From positions 1-27,203 of the forward strand of contig CAZOFH010000012.1 of assembly GCA_964579205.1 (NCBI GenBank): a stretch of 27,203 bases of DNA. Direction: 5' to 3'. Source of the stretch: UBA7867 sp964579205 (GTDB lineage: Bacteria > Bacillota > Clostridia > Christensenellales > UBA1242). How positions within the stretch are numbered: the stretch's first letter is position 1; every line of letters begins with the position of its first letter. A program made the position numbers and the translations under genes. Shown piece by piece: positions 1 to 8,800 of the stretch. The notes under the pieces are model-generated. The model made no database searches. It saw nothing but the letters and a program-made list of their open reading frames with translations, and had not been told where the DNA came from.

Positions 1-3000
1 CATTTGATGCAGATGCATTCGTGAACATCCCGAACTTGTCTAACTCAGTTCCTGCTATTATGGACACGATTACACAAATTACGAATGACAAGCGCATCGC
101 CCTTAACACAGGCATTTCGGTGCAAGTGGGCGACAAAAATTACGGCATCAACGGCGTGATTTATGTGGATTTTGCCGAGATGAATGCAGGCTTTGATTTG
201 ACTAAACTTATGGCGCACCTTGACCTAACTATCCAAATCGGCGCCAAGGCCTACGACCTCGTGGCGACCTTGGACGATGGGATGATTTATTTGGCATTCT
301 GCAACATAAAAATCAAGTCAGACATAGCTAATACCGAGGCGCTCATTGGCAAAATTATGGCACTGCTACCAGCGGAGAGTCAGCCTGAGACCCAGTCGCT
401 CATCGATAGCCTGACAGACACGAGACTATACAAAATCATCAGCGGCGACATTTCCCTCATCGAGGGTAGTATCAAGTCGATGAATATGACGGCGAACGAA
501 TTTAGTATTCAATTCGCAAAAGAGTTGCTCAATACTGACACTGACTTTGGCATCAAAATTGAATTTGCGGATAAATTGACCGCGGTGACAGTGAATGATT
601 TGGCGATGTTTGGGCTAAACGCGAACGCAAATATTGCGCTAAATGATGCGTTTGTCCCTGCCGAAATCGTGGCTAGCGACTATTGTGACATTACCGAACT
701 GGACGAATTGCTGCAGGCGGCACTAGACACAATAGACCAAATCAAGACCCAAAAAGTCATCGCGATTTCGCTAAACCAACTCAATGTCGTGACCCAATCT
801 GGTGAAATCAACCTCGTGGGCGATCTTTATGTCGACTTTGCAGAGGCATTCGGGCAGTCGGGTGAATTTGACCTAGCCAAACTCACGGCGTACATTAATA
901 TCGCGGTTATTCCTGATGCGGGGGTAAGCCACACGATTGAGGCGTATGTGAGTGGCGGTAGGATTTATCTGACATTCGATAGCCTAAGCCTGAGCCTAGG
1001 CATCGACAAAATCGACGCGGTGGTAGATGTCATCGAGCAGTTGACATTTATTACCGAAAAACTTGGCACTGCCGACCTAAATAATATCACGATGCAGCAG
1101 TTGATTGATGAAGCGAAAGCGAATAGCAACGGCGAGCCAATCATCCAGCGAGACTTTGATATTATCGCGTTCTTGGACGGGCTAATCCCTACGCTCGATA
1201 TCTCAGCACTCGCAAACGGCGACTTGAGTGGGCTAGAGATTGCTTGGCTAAAGAGTATCGCGGTGAGCGGCGGACAGTTGAGCATCAGCCTAGACAAGGC
1301 GTTGTTTGGGTCAGCGAATGACACTAGCCTGACGCTTGGTTTTGGCGACGCGATTGATGCGCTGGTTCTCAAGAATGTGAGTCTCAGCGGCATCACGCTA
1401 AACACACTCAATGTGTCAGTAGTCGATGACTTTGTATTGCCTGCATTGGCGCCTACAAAGTACTCTAGCATTGACTCAATCGAAGCATTTATGAATAGTT
1501 TGTTAAAAACTGCAGTAGATGTAGTGGACAACAAGCATATCCTATTCGGGCTCCAGACAGAACTCATCAATGAGGCTCTCGAGACCGACGCGGCAGGTCT
1601 CCCTACAAAACAAACTCTCACTCATATTGTGGTAAAAGACACCAGTTGTGCAAGATTTGACTGGAATGATGCGTATGAAAACGACGGCACGACTAATAAG
1701 TTTGTACTCAGCAAGATGAAAATGGCTATCTATTTTGATGTGACTACTGTGACTGAGACTTATTACTACACCAATGGAGTAAGGGCGGATGCACCTGCTA
1801 GGTCAGTTACTCGCGAGCACGAAATTAAAGTGACATACATTGACAATGTTATTTACCTCAAGTACAACAATACTCAGGTAAAAATCAGCGGTGACGCTAT
1901 TCAGCAGATTATCGTATCACTTTGCGACATTTTGGGCGTAGAGGGTGTGGATGACGACTTGTTTAGCAATATCAGCGCGCTCATCGACAAGTTCGGTGGC
2001 AGTGACGGCGGTATGGATAGCATTTTTGACAAAATCACTACCGACCTAATCACTTCATTCACAATGAGCGATACTCAGGTAAACGGTGTGTTTAACCTAG
2101 AGTCGTTTGGGCTGGGTATCGACGCGCTAAAGGCGCTCACCTTGACGGTAAATTACAATGCCGACGGGCTCTGCACTTTGGCTATCAAGAACCTAAAGAT
2201 TGCCAACAACTCGGTAGATAGCGTGGATATCGGGCTCAAGGCATTCGTGCCTATCGACGGCGCGCCTGCTGGCGAGTACACCGATTTGTCGAATATCGGC
2301 TCGATGCTCACTGCTGTACAAAATACGCTAGATTACACTGACTTTGAATTTAGCGGGAATACAAATCTAAAGATAAAAGCCTTGTCTATCATCAATATCG
2401 ACTGGGATATTCCTACCAATATCAAGGTAAAGGTAGTCGATGGCAAACTTGAGGCAAGCATTGTATTGAGTGAAATCCCTGTAATCATTGGGGTAAACGA
2501 CGATACGCCATCCGCGAGTGGTTTTGGCATCAAAACTAGTCGAGGCAAGCGTACCTTGAGCATCCATATGGTAGATAATATGGTATACATTTATAGGACG
2601 GAAAATGTCGGCTTTACACGTGGCACCAAGACGTATGAAAAGAAACTCAAACTGCATATGGATACCTTTATGGCGGGCGCGATGGATTACCTCCTAAAAT
2701 ACGGTATGGGCTTTAGCGATACTATTATGGACTTGATTTATCAAGCATTTACAAAGGAAAGGGTGAACCCGCTCGACTACAGCAACCTGCTCAAGGGCTT
2801 TAAGACAAACGAGGACGGCTCACTCAACACTATCATCCTCAACCTCAGAGAGTTGGCGGAAAATGACCAACTCGATACAATGGGCTTAGGCTTGAGAAAC
2901 ACGATTTTTGACGGCAAATCTGTCATCGGCGGAATTATCCTCGATGTAGATATGCCTGTCGCAAGCGTGGTAGACATCTATGTCGATGCCAACGAGTTGA

Positions 3001-4979
3001 CGCACCAAAACATTGGGCAGACGCTCGACTTTGGGGCGATTTATGATTATATCAATGCGTACACCTATCCAGTAGGTGCGCAATATGATGCGTATGCAGG
3101 CGATTGGCAACTAGATACCCAAGAGACCTACACGATTACATTTGAGACTGGGACTAGTCAGACTGTCGCAAGTATGAGTGGTGTGGCTGATGGCGAATGC
3201 GAATTGCCTACGCTCGAGCCTTTCACTGTGAACACTGCGGGCGACGCAAAGAGAGAATACACATTTGCGGGCTGGTACACTGATAGTGCTTGCAGCGACG
3301 GAATGGAGTATTCTGAGGGCAAATTCCCTCGCAAAAATATCACTCTTTATGCAAAATGGAATGTCACTGTTACTCCTTATTACACGGTTCAGTTTGTGAC
3401 GAATAGCACACAGACCGTGGCTGACGCATCAGTACTGAGTGGGAATGAATTGACCCTCGGCGGCTTGAGCGGCTTTACATTGGATGACGGTAGGACTAGT
3501 AGGCAGGTTTATACCTTCGCAGGCTGGTATACCGACAGCAGTTTTGCAGAAGGTACAAAGTGCTCTGACACAGTGCTGGTGACTGACGCGCTCACACTTT
3601 ATGCAAAGTGGGATGTCGAGACTACCCCTTATTACGAGGTAAAATTCGTATACAATGGGGCAGAGAGCAGGGCTAGCGAGTATGTGTTGGCTGCTGAAGA
3701 ATTCACTTTGCCTACCTATACCGAGCCTAGAGAAGAGCAGACTGACGCCGCGGTGGTGACCTACACATTCGACGGCTGGTACACTAGTGCCGACCTCGCA
3801 GAATCTAGTCGCGTGACCGACAAAATGACCATTTTGAGTGCTACCACCCTGTACGAAAAGTGGCAACAGGCAGTCAGTCAATATGTGACGATTGACTTCG
3901 TGACGAACAACGCAGATATTACCGAAGAGAGTTGGACGGGATACTTGGAGGGTACTCCTATGCCGGCATTGCCAAGTTATACCGACAATATGGTGATATC
4001 TACTGCGGATGCGATTACCTCCTACGCGTTCGCTGGCTGGTACCGTGACGAGGCTCTGACGCAAGAATTTACACAAACATATGTGCCTCACGGCGGAATT
4101 ACCCTTTACGCAAAGTGGGAGGCAGTGAGCCAAATCCTGTCGCACACCGTCCGCGTTTATGATGAGGGTAGCCTAGTGTGGACCAGCGCAAAACTCTTCC
4201 CGAACGAGACTATTTCTTTGGGCACGCACGAAAAGTTTAACGCTGACACGATGTACTTTACCGATGCGGCTTGCACCACTGCGCTGAGTAGTTGGGCAAT
4301 GCCTGATAGCGACCTTGATATCTACATCCTGAATAAGTATGACGCAACCATTCGCTCTGCATACGGTACTGTTGTGAATACTGTGTTTGCAGGGTACCAA
4401 GGCAGCACGGTGACTGGTATTGCGGCGCAATCAAACTACTACACCGATGACGGCACGCAAACCGTGAGAAAGGAATATACTTTCAATGGTTACTTTGTCG
4501 ACGGCGAATTGATTACGGATATCGCAAACTACAAAATGCCTAACCGCAATATCATTATTGAGGCGAACTGGTCAGAAAATATCAGAAACTATGTGACCGT
4601 AAGGTTTAATGTGGATTGGGCTATGCCTAGCGGGTGGTCAAGCACTGGGAAAATAAGTAATACGGTTCCTCCTGTTGCTCCAGATAGTTTCAAAGTGCTA
4701 GAGGGTTCACAAGTTTATATCGGTACTACGGCTCCGACTACAGAACAAGCGAGCGGGTGTGATTATATTTACATTGCGACGGCGCAATGTAAATACACAT
4801 ACAGATGGGTGTTCACAGGTGATTATATTTTTGATGTACAATCTTGGAATACTTCGGGTACAGTACAACTGTATCAATCGCGTTCATTGCCTAATAAAGA
4901 CTATGATAAAACGCAAACTGTGTTTACAATAAATCAAGACACTGTTATGTACGCAGTTTGGGAAGGCTCAGAGGCATAA
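1..4979 (+). CDS. Giant repeat surface-type protein with Listeria-Bacteroides (InlB B-type) repeats, 5' end missing
   Basis: The reading frame is already open at base 3, so the N-terminus and any signal peptide lie outside the window; about 1658 residues are visible. Up to about base 3110 it consists of roughly four tandem units of about 265 residues. Each has a helical start, a beta-rich part with a motif like G-x-I-Y-L-x-F, and a closing linker resembling F-V-P...Y-x-D-I, visible near bases 645, 1424 and 2240. From about 3128 four clear repeats of about 83 residues follow, each with a YTFAGWYTD-like core and an ending like LYAKW, which is the Listeria-Bacteroides repeat pattern; about three divergent copies complete the C-terminus. 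There is no LPxTG sorting signal or terminal membrane segment, so attachment must depend on the missing N-terminus or be non-covalent. Such repeats are typical of secreted proteins of gut Bacillota. A role in adhesion is inference. Confidence 0.85.
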   Translation, partial: FDADAFVNIPNLSNSVPAIMDTITQITNDKRIALNTGISVQVGDKNYGINGVIYVDFAEMNAGFDLTKLMAHLDLTIQIGAKAYDLVATLDDGMIYLAFCNIKIKSDIANTEALIGKIMALLPAESQPETQSLIDSLTDTRLYKIISGDISLIEGSIKSMNMTANEFSIQFAKELLNTDTDFGIKIEFADKLTAVTVNDLAMFGLNANANIALNDAFVPAEIVASDYCDITELDELLQAALDTIDQIKTQKVIAISLNQLNVVTQSGEINLVGDLYVDFAEAFGQSGEFDLAKLTAYINIAVIPDAGVSHTIEAYVSGGRIYLTFDSLSLSLGIDKIDAVVDVIEQLTFITEKLGTADLNNITMQQLIDEAKANSNGEPIIQRDFDIIAFLDGLIPTLDISALANGDLSGLEIAWLKSIAVSGGQLSISLDKALFGSANDTSLTLGFGDAIDALVLKNVSLSGITLNTLNVSVVDDFVLPALAPTKYSSIDSIEAFMNSLLKTAVDVVDNKHILFGLQTELINEALETDAAGLPTKQTLTHIVVKDTSCARFDWNDAYENDGTTNKFVLSKMKMAIYFDVTTVTETYYYTNGVRADAPARSVTREHEIKVTYIDNVIYLKYNNTQVKISGDAIQQIIVSLCDILGVEGVDDDLFSNISALIDKFGGSDGGMDSIFDKITTDLITSFTMSDTQVNGVFNLESFGLGIDALKALTLTVNYNADGLCTLAIKNLKIANNSVDSVDIGLKAFVPIDGAPAGEYTDLSNIGSMLTAVQNTLDYTDFEFSGNTNLKIKALSIINIDWDIPTNIKVKVVDGKLEASIVLSEIPVIIGVNDDTPSASGFGIKTSRGKRTLSIHMVDNMVYIYRTENVGFTRGTKTYEKKLKLHMDTFMAGAMDYLLKYGMGFSDTIMDLIYQAFTKERVNPLDYSNLLKGFKTNEDGSLNTIILNLRELAENDQLDTMGLGLRNTIFDGKSVIGGIILDVDMPVASVVDIYVDANELTHQNIGQTLDFGAIYDYINAYTYPVGAQYDAYAGDWQLDTQETYTITFETGTSQTVASMSGVADGECELPTLEPFTVNTAGDAKREYTFAGWYTDSACSDGMEYSEGKFPRKNITLYAKWNVTVTPYYTVQFVTNSTQTVADASVLSGNELTLGGLSGFTLDDGRTSRQVYTFAGWYTDSSFAEGTKCSDTVLVTDALTLYAKWDVETTPYYEVKFVYNGAESRASEYVLAAEEFTLPTYTEPREEQTDAAVVTYTFDGWYTSADLAESSRVTDKMTILSATTLYEKWQQAVSQYVTIDFVTNNADITEESWTGYLEGTPMPALPSYTDNMVISTADAITSYAFAGWYRDEALTQEFTQTYVPHGGITLYAKWEAVSQILSHTVRVYDEGSLVWTSAKLFPNETISLGTHEKFNADTMYFTDAACTTALSSWAMPDSDLDIYILNKYDATIRSAYGTVVNTVFAGYQGSTVTGIAAQSNYYTDDGTQTVRKEYTFNGYFVDGELITDIANYKMPNRNIIIEANWSENIRNYVTVRFNVDWAMPSGWSSTGKISNTVPPVAPDSFKVLEGSQVYIGTTAPTTEQASGCDYIYIATAQCKYTYRWVFTGDYIFDVQSWNTSGTVQLYQSRSLPNKDYDKTQTVFTINQDTVMYAVWEGSEA

Positions 4980-5000
4980 TACTTGAGATATTCTATAGTA

Positions 5001-5029
5001 AAAAAGAACTAGTTTCACTAGTTCTTTTT
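5001..5029. terminator. Bidirectional intrinsic terminator between convergent genes
   Basis: A 13-bp perfect stem (AAAAAGAACTAGT pairing with ACTAGTTCTTTTT) with a 3-base loop has a T-run on both strands. It lies 21 bases after the stop of the giant repeat gene and can also end the opposing hydrolase gene. Confidence 0.85.
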
Positions 5030-5112
5030 GTTATATCTATTATTTTTTACTATTTTCTCATTATTTTTGCGATTTATTTTATATTTTATTTTGATTTTTT
5101 ATTATTTTTTTG

Positions 5113-5988
5113 TTATTTGTCAGTTGGTTGATTTTGGGCGATAAAATTATCAATAAATTGCGCCACATCGACCTCACGATTTTTGAATAAATGTGTCGCA
5201 CCGTGCAAAATTGCATAACTCGCTTGCGGGATTTGTGCGGTAATTCGGTCAAAAAGTGCGGTTATTTGTTGCGAATTGGTGCACTTGTCGAGGGCGGGGT
5301 CGAGGTCGCCCAAAATTATCAGGGTCGACAGGTTGAGTTCTCGCAATGTATCAAAAGACTCGTCCTGCAGGTAGCAAAAATTGTGTAGATTTGGGTTGGT
5401 CACAAAGTCAAAAAATGTTTTACTCGATATCGGTGATTGCCCCAAAAAGAAGCCCGCCAGCAGTTGGTTCGGCTGGTTGTCTGTGATGTTGTGCGTCGCC
5501 TCTAGCATCATCCCGTCGTGCTGCGGATGCTCCTCCAGCCCAGACCAGTCTTGCGGGGCGATGAGGATTAGCCCTTTGATTTTTGTGCTGCGCTTTTGAC
5601 TGGCAAAATAAATCGCCTTGTTGGCGCCCAGACCGTGCCCGACAAGGTAAATATTATCGAATTTCTCCGCCAAAAAGTCAAACCACATTTCAATATCAAC
5701 GAGGCAGTCATCATAATTTTCGTATATCGCGCCGCCTTGCTTTGTAGTGTAAATCGTGTGATTTTTTGTGTATTGTTTGAGCGTGCAGTCGAGGTAAGTG
5801 GCTTGCATCAGCCCGCATAAAAAACTGATATTTTTTTCTCCTAAATAGTTACCCAGCGCCTCGGGCAGGTTATTAAAGGCGCTGCAATAATCGTGGATAA
5901 AGAGCACGCAAGAACGGCTACTTTTTTCAAAAAAATACCCCGTCAGTTCCACATTTTGCGCGTTTATCATAGTGATTTCTTTGTACAT
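5113..5988 (-). CDS. Alpha/beta-hydrolase-fold protein lacking the nucleophile serine
   Basis: With the start at 5988 the protein has 291 residues. The frame is open upstream to a TTG at 6123, which would add a hydrophobic segment, but the ATG at 5988 is the start with a good ribosome-binding site (GAGGT four bases before it) and a likely promoter (6030-6058) sits inside the longer version. The fold shows a first core strand with VLFIHDY (residues 28-34), a nucleophile elbow at 117-121, an acid Asp at 228 or 230 in GDLDP, and a candidate catalytic His at 266 in GATH. The elbow reads G-H-G-L-G where active members have G-x-S-x-G, so the serine is glycine; I checked this codon (GGT). It vaguely recalls DUF1749-type hydrolases, which is a weak resemblance. 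It may be a non-catalytic or binding protein; no substrate can be inferred. Confidence 0.8.
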   Translation of the reverse strand: MYKEITMINAQNVELTGYFFEKSSRSCVLFIHDYCSAFNNLPEALGNYLGEKNISFLCGLMQATYLDCTLKQYTKNHTIYTTKQGGAIYENYDDCLVDIEMWFDFLAEKFDNIYLVGHGLGANKAIYFASQKRSTKIKGLILIAPQDWSGLEEHPQHDGMMLEATHNITDNQPNQLLAGFFLGQSPISSKTFFDFVTNPNLHNFCYLQDESFDTLRELNLSTLIILGDLDPALDKCTNSQQITALFDRITAQIPQASYAILHGATHLFKNREVDVAQFIDNFIAQNQPTDK

Positions 5989-6029
5989 TGCTACCTCATC
6001 AAAAGCGACTAGAAATTCTCTCTTTATCA

Positions 6030-6058
6030 ATAATATCAAAATTTCGTATGTAAAGCAA
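6030..6058 (-). promoter_or_regulatory. Likely sigma-A promoter of the serine-less hydrolase
   Basis: On the minus strand TTGCTT (6053-6058) and TATTAT (6030-6035) are 17 bases apart, placing a transcript start about 35 bases before the ATG at 5988. This supports that start over the longer TTG-initiated frame. Confidence 0.4.
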
Positions 6059-6566
6059 ATCATTAATAAAAAAATTCCGAAAAAATAGAGAAAAATAAGA
6101 GAAAATTCAGCCAAAATAAACAAAATCGCAGATTTTTGCCCGAATCATACCCTAATACTCAGTGCTGACGCTCAATAACTCCCCAAATTCTTTCCTAGAT
6201 TTACTCAAAATATCGCCAATAATCCTGCCGTTTCATCTTGTCAAAATTGCTAAAAAAATAATAAAAATATTCGGCAAAAATTATCAAAAAAACAACTCAA
6301 ATTACTTTCCTCTTTACCCAAAATCGCCCCACACAAAACGCAAAAATCTAGCAAAAATACCCTGCAAAATATTCAAAAAAGCATACCGAAAAAATATCAA
6401 AAAAATTAATAAAAAATAGGCAAAAATATAAGCAAAAAAGCCGCTCCAGTTGTGTTTTAGGTGTCTTTTTGAGCCGCTATTCACTACCACTTGGGCGCGA
6501 TTTTACGCGGTATTTAGGGCAGTTTTTGTGATATTTTTATCAAATACAAAAGTGCAAAAGTTCACT
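6059..6566. other. AT-rich gap without a convincing gene
   Basis: The plus strand here is A/C-rich and G-poor, full of CAAAAAT-like runs. An 85-codon open frame (6162-6419) encodes only Lys/Asn/Ile-rich low-complexity sequence with no ribosome-binding site and is not accepted as a gene. No RNA gene or terminator was recognised. Confidence 0.6.
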
Positions 6567-6567
6567 A

Positions 6568-6596
6568 TTGACATTTTGATATATATGTGCTATAAT
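6568..6596 (+). promoter_or_regulatory. Consensus sigma-A promoter of the first two-TM paralogue
   Basis: TTGACA (6568-6573) and TATAAT (6591-6596) are separated by exactly 17 bases, a perfect consensus promoter ending 34 bases before the start codon. Confidence 0.9.
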
Positions 6597-6630
6597 TAAG
6601 GCGTAAAAGACAAGAGAGAGGTGTTTTGTT

Positions 6631-7293
6631 ATGGAGAAAAAAGAAGAGTTGATGATGCAGTTGGAGATTGCCGAGGCGAAAAAAGCACAAATGGCGGACA
6701 AGATGCAGACTGCCAAGGAAAAGGTTATCAATACTGAGGAGGGCAACAAAAAGCGTTCAAGGAAACTGTTTTTAAAGTCGATTGCGACCAGTTTTGGCGG
6801 TACTGTGCTAGGTGTTTTTGCGGCGACTGCTGTCCGCAATTCTGTTGTTGAGCGTTATTTGGCTATGCCTCAGAATACTGCCGTGACCGAAGAGATGATG
6901 GAGATTGTCGGTGTCGACACAATTAGCGCTTTGAGAGAGTACCTCCTAAATTCTGACAACGAGGCTGCGTTCTATTTGTACGAGGCGAGTGGTGCGCGTG
7001 ATTATGCGGGTACCGTGTCGCTCGAGATTATGATGGCTGGTTTGATTTTGGGTGGTGCTGTGATGGGGGTGCCTGCGCTTTACCAGCATATCAAGAACAA
7101 AAAGGCTGCCAAGTGCAAGCAAGAATTCGAGTACTACTCTCAAGAATATTACAAGTATATGGAGCAGTGCGACGCTCTCGAGGAGAGAATTTACGGCAAA
7201 AATGCTGAATTGCGCAAGTTGAGTGCGTTGGAGCAGGATGACGAGGCTGAGGCTGCGACTGCTGCTCAGAATACTGCAGTTCAAGAGCGCTAA
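6631..7293 (+). CDS. Two-TM coiled-coil membrane protein, paralogue A, unknown family
   Basis: This 220-residue protein starts at ATG 6631 behind AGAGAGGTG. Residues 1-40 are a charged helix, likely coiled coil. TM segments lie at about 50-68 and 129-151, followed by a second charged, Tyr-rich helical stretch (158-200) and an Ala/Glu-rich end. The basic KKRSRK patch before TM1 and the basic stretch after TM2 predict both ends in the cytoplasm and a loop of about 60 residues outside. That loop reads ERYLAMPQNTAVTEEMM, continues with a SALREYL-like helix and ends in an ASGARDYAG-like motif. The gene downstream (7521-8288) has the same topology and matches the loop closely, so they are paralogues. 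I do not recognise the family. A strong promoter suggests substantial expression. Confidence 0.85.
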   Translation: MEKKEELMMQLEIAEAKKAQMADKMQTAKEKVINTEEGNKKRSRKLFLKSIATSFGGTVLGVFAATAVRNSVVERYLAMPQNTAVTEEMMEIVGVDTISALREYLLNSDNEAAFYLYEASGARDYAGTVSLEIMMAGLILGGAVMGVPALYQHIKNKKAAKCKQEFEYYSQEYYKYMEQCDALEERIYGKNAELRKLSALEQDDEAEAATAAQNTAVQER

Positions 7294-7311
7294 GGCGCTT
7301 GTTGTGTCCTT

Positions 7312-7340
7312 TTGTGGGTGAATAGTTTATCTATTATACT
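7312..7340 (+). promoter_or_regulatory. Probable promoter of the second two-TM paralogue
   Basis: TTGTGG (7312-7317) and TATACT (7335-7340) are 17 bases apart. The transcript would have a leader of about 170 bases that is GC-rich at first, with possible pairing of GCCGC near 7344 with GCGGC near 7364. Confidence 0.45.
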
Positions 7341-7520
7341 ATTGCCGCGCGTTTTGAGCGGTGCGGCGATGGACTGAAGTCGGCTGTTTGTGCCGGCGGA
7401 GAATAGTTCGGCGTGGCAAATGGGCGGCAAATCGTCGATTGGATAGTATTTTGTGTGCAAAAAACATAAATAGGGGACAAAAAGGGATTTTTACCCAATT
7501 TTTTAAAGAAGGTGACGAGA

Positions 7521-8288
7521 ATGGATTACGAGACTGTTGAGAATTTGCAAAAACTGGCGAGAGAGGCTCGGGCACGTGCGCTTGAGGCGTATGAGAAAAA
7601 GCAGGAGACTGACGCGGTCTATTATAGCCAAAAATATGTCAATATCCGAAAGAAACTCAAAAACGCTCCGCAGTATTACCCAAAACATCTTTTTGCGGCT
7701 GGTGCAGGGTGTGTGACTGGTATGGTGGTCGGGCTGATGGCGTACGGTATGTGTATGGATACGCTGCTCGAGGCGTATCTGATGCGTCCTGAGAACGATT
7801 TGATTGTCCAAGAGATGCTGTCTGAGACGGGGCTGAGTTCGCTGCGCGATTTGGCTGCATATATGACTGGATATAATGAGGCGGGTCAGGCGCTGTTAAT
7901 TGAGAGTGGGGCAAAGGAGTACCTGTCAAATTACGGACTTGCGATGAGTTTGAGTACCGCGGTGGCTGGTACTGCTTTGGCACAACTGCCGTACCTGCGC
8001 GACCAAATTAACTTTTGGAGAAATGAGCGCGTGACCAAGAAAAAGGCTGCTAATGATGCCGAATATAGCAAGGCAAAGGCGCATCAAAAGATGCTCGCGC
8101 GTCAGGCGCATGAGGCGTCTGTCGAATATTATCAAGAGCAGTTGCGCAATTCGCCAAGCAAGGGCTTGGGCAATAGGAACCTGCCTGTCGTTCATTACTA
8201 TGTCTCAAAAACTGTAGAGGCTCCTGCCACTCAGTCGCAAGAGTGTGAGGATGCTCAGAGAGAGTCTGGGGCAGCCCAGACAAAATAG
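7521..8288 (+). CDS. Two-TM coiled-coil membrane protein, paralogue B, unknown family
   Basis: The start is ATG 7521, giving 255 residues. A GTG at 7512 is in frame, but it lies within the Shine-Dalgarno AAGAAGGTGA (7506-7515), which is correctly spaced for 7521. Residues 1-50 form a charged helix, TM1 is about 57-78 and TM2 about 137-158. Then come a basic coiled-coil stretch (165-210) and a low-complexity tail. The segment between the membrane helices (LEAYLMRPENDLIVQEM, a SSLRDLAAYM helix, IESGAKEYLSNYGL) aligns without large gaps with paralogue A (ERYLAMPQNTAVTEEM, SALREYL, ASGARDYAG). Duplication followed by divergence is the simplest reading, and the two may form a hetero-oligomer. No catalytic motif is visible. 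Confidence 0.85.
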   Translation: MDYETVENLQKLAREARARALEAYEKKQETDAVYYSQKYVNIRKKLKNAPQYYPKHLFAAGAGCVTGMVVGLMAYGMCMDTLLEAYLMRPENDLIVQEMLSETGLSSLRDLAAYMTGYNEAGQALLIESGAKEYLSNYGLAMSLSTAVAGTALAQLPYLRDQINFWRNERVTKKKAANDAEYSKAKAHQKMLARQAHEASVEYYQEQLRNSPSKGLGNRNLPVVHYYVSKTVEAPATQSQECEDAQRESGAAQTK

Positions 8289-8462
8289 TGTACTGTTTGC
8301 AAATTGGTTGATTGAGAGAATTTGAATGATTTTTGAATAATGATATGAGTTGTTTCGGTTACAGCAATTCGCAATTAGCAAAAATTTTAGAATAAGTACA
8401 AAATCGCAGATTGATATAACTTCGCAGTGTCGCAAGGCGCTGATTGATTTAGTTTTAATGAG

Positions 8463-8486
8463 CCACGGGCGTGCCCCGTGGTTTTC
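8463..8486 (+). terminator. Intrinsic terminator downstream of the two-TM pair
   Basis: CCACGGG and CCCGTGG form a 7-bp GC-rich stem with a 5-base loop, followed by TTTTCT. It lies 175 bases after the paralogue B stop codon, with no other plus-strand gene between. Confidence 0.7.
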
Positions 8487-8569
8487 TATTGTCGACTGTT
8501 TGGTTTTTGTGTAACTTCGTCGGCAAGAATTAATTGTTCGTGTGAATATTATTAAATTTTTTACTATAC

Positions 8570-8597
8570 AAAAAAGCCCGCATTCAGCGGACTTTTC
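8570..8597 (-). terminator. Intrinsic terminator of tRNA-Ser(CGA)
   Basis: On the minus strand AAAAGTCCGC pairs with GCGGGCTTTT (one G-U pair) around a TGAAT loop, followed by more T. It lies about 75 bases after the tRNA 3' end. Confidence 0.8.
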
Positions 8598-8671
8598 TAT
8601 ATACCACAATGTCAGCCACCCTGTTCACAAAAATGTAGTAAATTGTGTCAAGGTTCGGGCATTGTAGGGGC

Positions 8672-8761
8672 TGGCGGAAAGGGAGGGTTTCGAACCCTCG
8701 ATGCCTGTTACAGCATACCGAATTTCGAGGCCGGCACATTCAACCGCTCTGTCACCTTTCC
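8672..8761 (-). tRNA. tRNA-Ser, anticodon CGA
   Basis: The 90-base gene folds as a class II tRNA. The acceptor stem is GGAAAGG/CCTTTCC with discriminator G and an encoded CCA. The anticodon loop is CTCGAAA (anticodon CGA, reading UCG). A long variable arm and a T-arm with GGTTCGAACCC are present. The top of the anticodon stem has a C-U mismatch (positions 31-39). A consensus promoter lies directly upstream and a terminator downstream, so it is a single-gene unit. Confidence 0.95.
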
Positions 8762-8771
8762 ATACGAGATA

Positions 8772-8800
8772 ATTATACGCTTTTGTTTTGTGTTTGTCAA
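8772..8800 (-). promoter_or_regulatory. Consensus promoter of tRNA-Ser(CGA)
   Basis: On the minus strand TTGACA (8795-8800) and TATAAT (8772-8777) are 17 bases apart, with the -10 box ending 10 bases before the tRNA 5' end. Confidence 0.9.

Larger units (their letters stand above)
8289..8671. other. Gene-free stretch with two opposing terminators
   Basis: No coding frame with a ribosome-binding site was seen. The stretch holds a plus-strand terminator (8463-8486) and a minus-strand terminator (8570-8597). The 170 bases between the paralogue B stop and its terminator are unexplained 3' untranslated sequence. Confidence 0.6.

Noticed and set aside
965..1621. 218-codon frame on the minus strand inside the giant repeat gene
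   Set aside because: Antisense shadow of a clear repeat-containing coding frame, with Ser/Leu-rich composition typical of such shadows.
5989..6123. Hydrophobic N-terminal extension of the serine-less hydrolase
   Set aside because: TTG or ATG starts here have no ribosome-binding site and T-rich DNA gives hydrophobic translations by itself; not fully excluded.
6162..6419. 85-codon plus-strand frame rich in Lys, Asn and Ile
   Set aside because: Low-complexity AT-rich sequence without ribosome-binding site or promoter; composition equals the surrounding gap.
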